Assembly: GCA_041389495.1 (NCBI GenBank)
Contig: JAWKRT010000001.1
Location: forward strand, 992,001 to 1,056,000
From: Myxococcota bacterium
Lineage (GTDB): Bacteria; Myxococcota_A; UBA9160; UBA4427
Length of the DNA stretch: 64,000 nucleotides
Direction: 5' to 3'
A program made the translations under genes and the position numbers. The notes under the pieces are model-generated. The model had not been told where the DNA came from and made no database searches. It saw only the letters and a program-made list of their open reading frames with translations. How positions within the stretch are numbered: position 1 is the first letter of the stretch; every line of letters begins with the position of its first letter. Shown here one piece after another: positions 63,105 through 64,000 of this stretch.

Positions 63105-63821
63105 ATGGATCGGAGCCCGCTCGCGCTCGCCGCGCTCCACTTCGCCTCGCTCTACGAGCTCGACGCGCGCGGGCGCATCGCGGCCCTCGCCCCGCCGGCA
63201 GAGGGCGCCGCCCCGCGCCTCCACGTCGTGCGCACCGCGCTCGGCACCGTCTGGCGCATGCGCTGCGACCTCCCGCCGGCGCTCGTGCGTCGTCTCTCCG
63301 CGCTCGCGGGTCGCGAGGGCCCCTGGCGCGCGGACGCGCCGCTCGAGCGCGCCGAGTTCCTGCGGCGCGCGCTCGCCGACGCGGCACCGGTCGCCGTCCG
63401 CGCCGCGGGAATCGCCTTCGCGGGTGCCGACGCCTCGATGCTAGGCGCGCCGTCCGTCGCGGCGGACGTCCGGCCGCTCGCGCCCGGCGACGCGGCGCGC
63501 GCACACGGTGGCCTCGGCGACGAGGCGGCGCACTGCGCGCCGGAGCGCGCGCCCGTCGGCGCCTTCGTCGACGGCGCGCTCGTCGCGGTGTGCCGCTGTG
63601 CGTCGCGGAGCGCGCGCGAGCCCGCGCAGGCGCGCGTCGCGACTGCCGAGCCGTTCCGCGGGCGCGGGCTCGGCGCAGCCGTCCTCGCGGGCTGGGCGCG
63701 CGCCGTGCTCGCCGCGGGCGGCGTACCGCTCCTGCGCGCGGGGGCGGACGACCGCGCCGCGCGCGCGCTCGCCCTGCGCGCGCGCTTCGTCGCCTTCGGC
63801 GACGAGCACGCCTGGGACTAA
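63105..63821 (+). CDS. GNAT family acetyltransferase-like protein
   Basis: A 238-residue protein. The C-terminal 85 residues look like GNAT: VATAEPFRGRGLGAAVLAGW carries the acetyl-CoA-binding RGRGLG pattern, followed by a beta-alpha unit (GGVPLLRAGADDRAARALAL) and the ending GDEHAW. The N-terminal 150 residues are Ala/Arg-rich and unassigned. GGAGG precedes the ATG. Target unknown. Confidence 0.75.
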   Translation: MDRSPLALAALHFASLYELDARGRIAALAPPAEGAAPRLHVVRTALGTVWRMRCDLPPALVRRLSALAGREGPWRADAPLERAEFLRRALADAAPVAVRAAGIAFAGADASMLGAPSVAADVRPLAPGDAARAHGGLGDEAAHCAPERAPVGAFVDGALVAVCRCASRSAREPAQARVATAEPFRGRGLGAAVLAGWARAVLAAGGVPLLRAGADDRAARALALRARFVAFGDEHAWD

Positions 63822-64000
63822 CGAGCCTCGACCTTCGGAAGCGCGTCGCCGAGCATCGCGTCGAGCGCGTCGCGGACGACGCGCGTCCACACCGCATAGC
63901 CCGCCGCCGAGAGGTGGAGGCCGTCGAACCGGAAGAGCGTCCCCGGCGGCGGGCCGTCCTCCTCGCCCGGCGCGCGCAGCGCGAGCATCGGCGTCGCGAT
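63818..64000 (-). CDS. SGNH/GDSL hydrolase, 3' end only
   Basis: The last 60 codons of a reverse-strand gene that runs off the window. It contains FRFDGLHLSAAGYAVWTRVV, the block V Asp-x-x-His of SGNH esterases (DGLHLSAAGY). The Ser nucleophile block lies outside. Its stop overlaps that of the convergent GNAT gene. The gene is probably intact beyond the window. Confidence 0.8.
   Translation of the reverse strand: MATPMLALRAPGEEDGPPPGTLFRFDGLHLSAAGYAVWTRVVRDALDAMLGDALPKVEAR

Overview
The window is GC-rich chromosomal DNA (strong G/C at third codon positions, many GTG and a few TTG starts) from a diderm bacterium. LolA, BamD with a lipobox and a PilT-type ATPase argue for an outer membrane, while a complete Pup-proteasome locus, a flavin/F420-type luciferase-like oxidoreductase, a Rieske oxygenase and an SCP2 sterol-carrier domain recall actinobacteria. 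I infer an environmental lineage of the former Deltaproteobacteria sphere (Myxococcota- or Binatota-like). This placement is inference from gene content, not a phylogeny. I saw no insertion sequence, prophage, CRISPR array or integron, and the genes look chromosomal and mostly housekeeping.

Layout. 0.2-10.8 kb: lytic transglycosylase, alpha/beta hydrolase, moaC, an ECF sigma/anti-sigma pair with an unknown secreted protein, radC, a PilZ protein, ssb (reverse), then ftsK-lolA. 10.8-18.3 kb: a 616-bp leader region followed by mpa-dop-pup-prcB-prcA-pafA, the whole pupylation and proteasome machinery in the order known from actinobacteria. 18.4-22.3 kb: two unknown envelope proteins, mreB and a reverse Rieske oxygenase. 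22.6-30 kb: pyruvate carboxylase, then a reverse, overlapping ruvX-mltG-SCP2 operon and a HEAT-repeat protein. 30.5-38.2 kb: pgpA-cinA-thpR-recA, an LLM oxidoreductase, an SRPBCC protein, two reverse small unknowns and a pilT-like gene. 38.4-43.1 kb: alaS and an ispG that is interrupted by a one-base frameshift. 43.1-45.7 kb (reverse): membrane protein, CvpA-like protein, TPR protein with a G10 tract at its start, bamD. 45.9-51.8 kb: small protein, CDP-alcohol phosphatidyltransferase, DUF1844 protein, ispE, tRNA-Gln, prs, rplY, pth, nhaA-like antiporter. 51.8-55.1 kb: a MocR/PdxR-type regulator and pdxS-pdxT, closed by a 22-bp perfect inverted repeat. 55.2-58.8 kb: rpsF-rpsR-rplI-dnaB, with a remarkable Gly/Arg-rich repeat extension on bS18. 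58.8-62.5 kb: ldcA, a serine hydrolase and mpl, a peptidoglycan recycling set. The window ends with a SnoaL-like protein, a GNAT protein and the 3' end of an SGNH hydrolase gene.

How the genes work together. Dop would convert the Pup C-terminal Gln to Glu, PafA would attach Pup to lysines, Mpa (coiled coils plus a C-terminal Gly-Gln-Tyr-Leu tail) would unfold the tagged proteins, and PrcAB would degrade them. SLT, MltG, LdcA, Mpl and MreB form a wall-building and recycling theme, and IspG and IspE belong to the MEP isoprenoid pathway. The points most worth following are the proteasome locus with an extended Pup, the repeat-bearing bS18, the palindromic operator of the PdxR-like gene, the broken ispG, the wall/sterol-carrier operon and the cysteine-bearing small protein.
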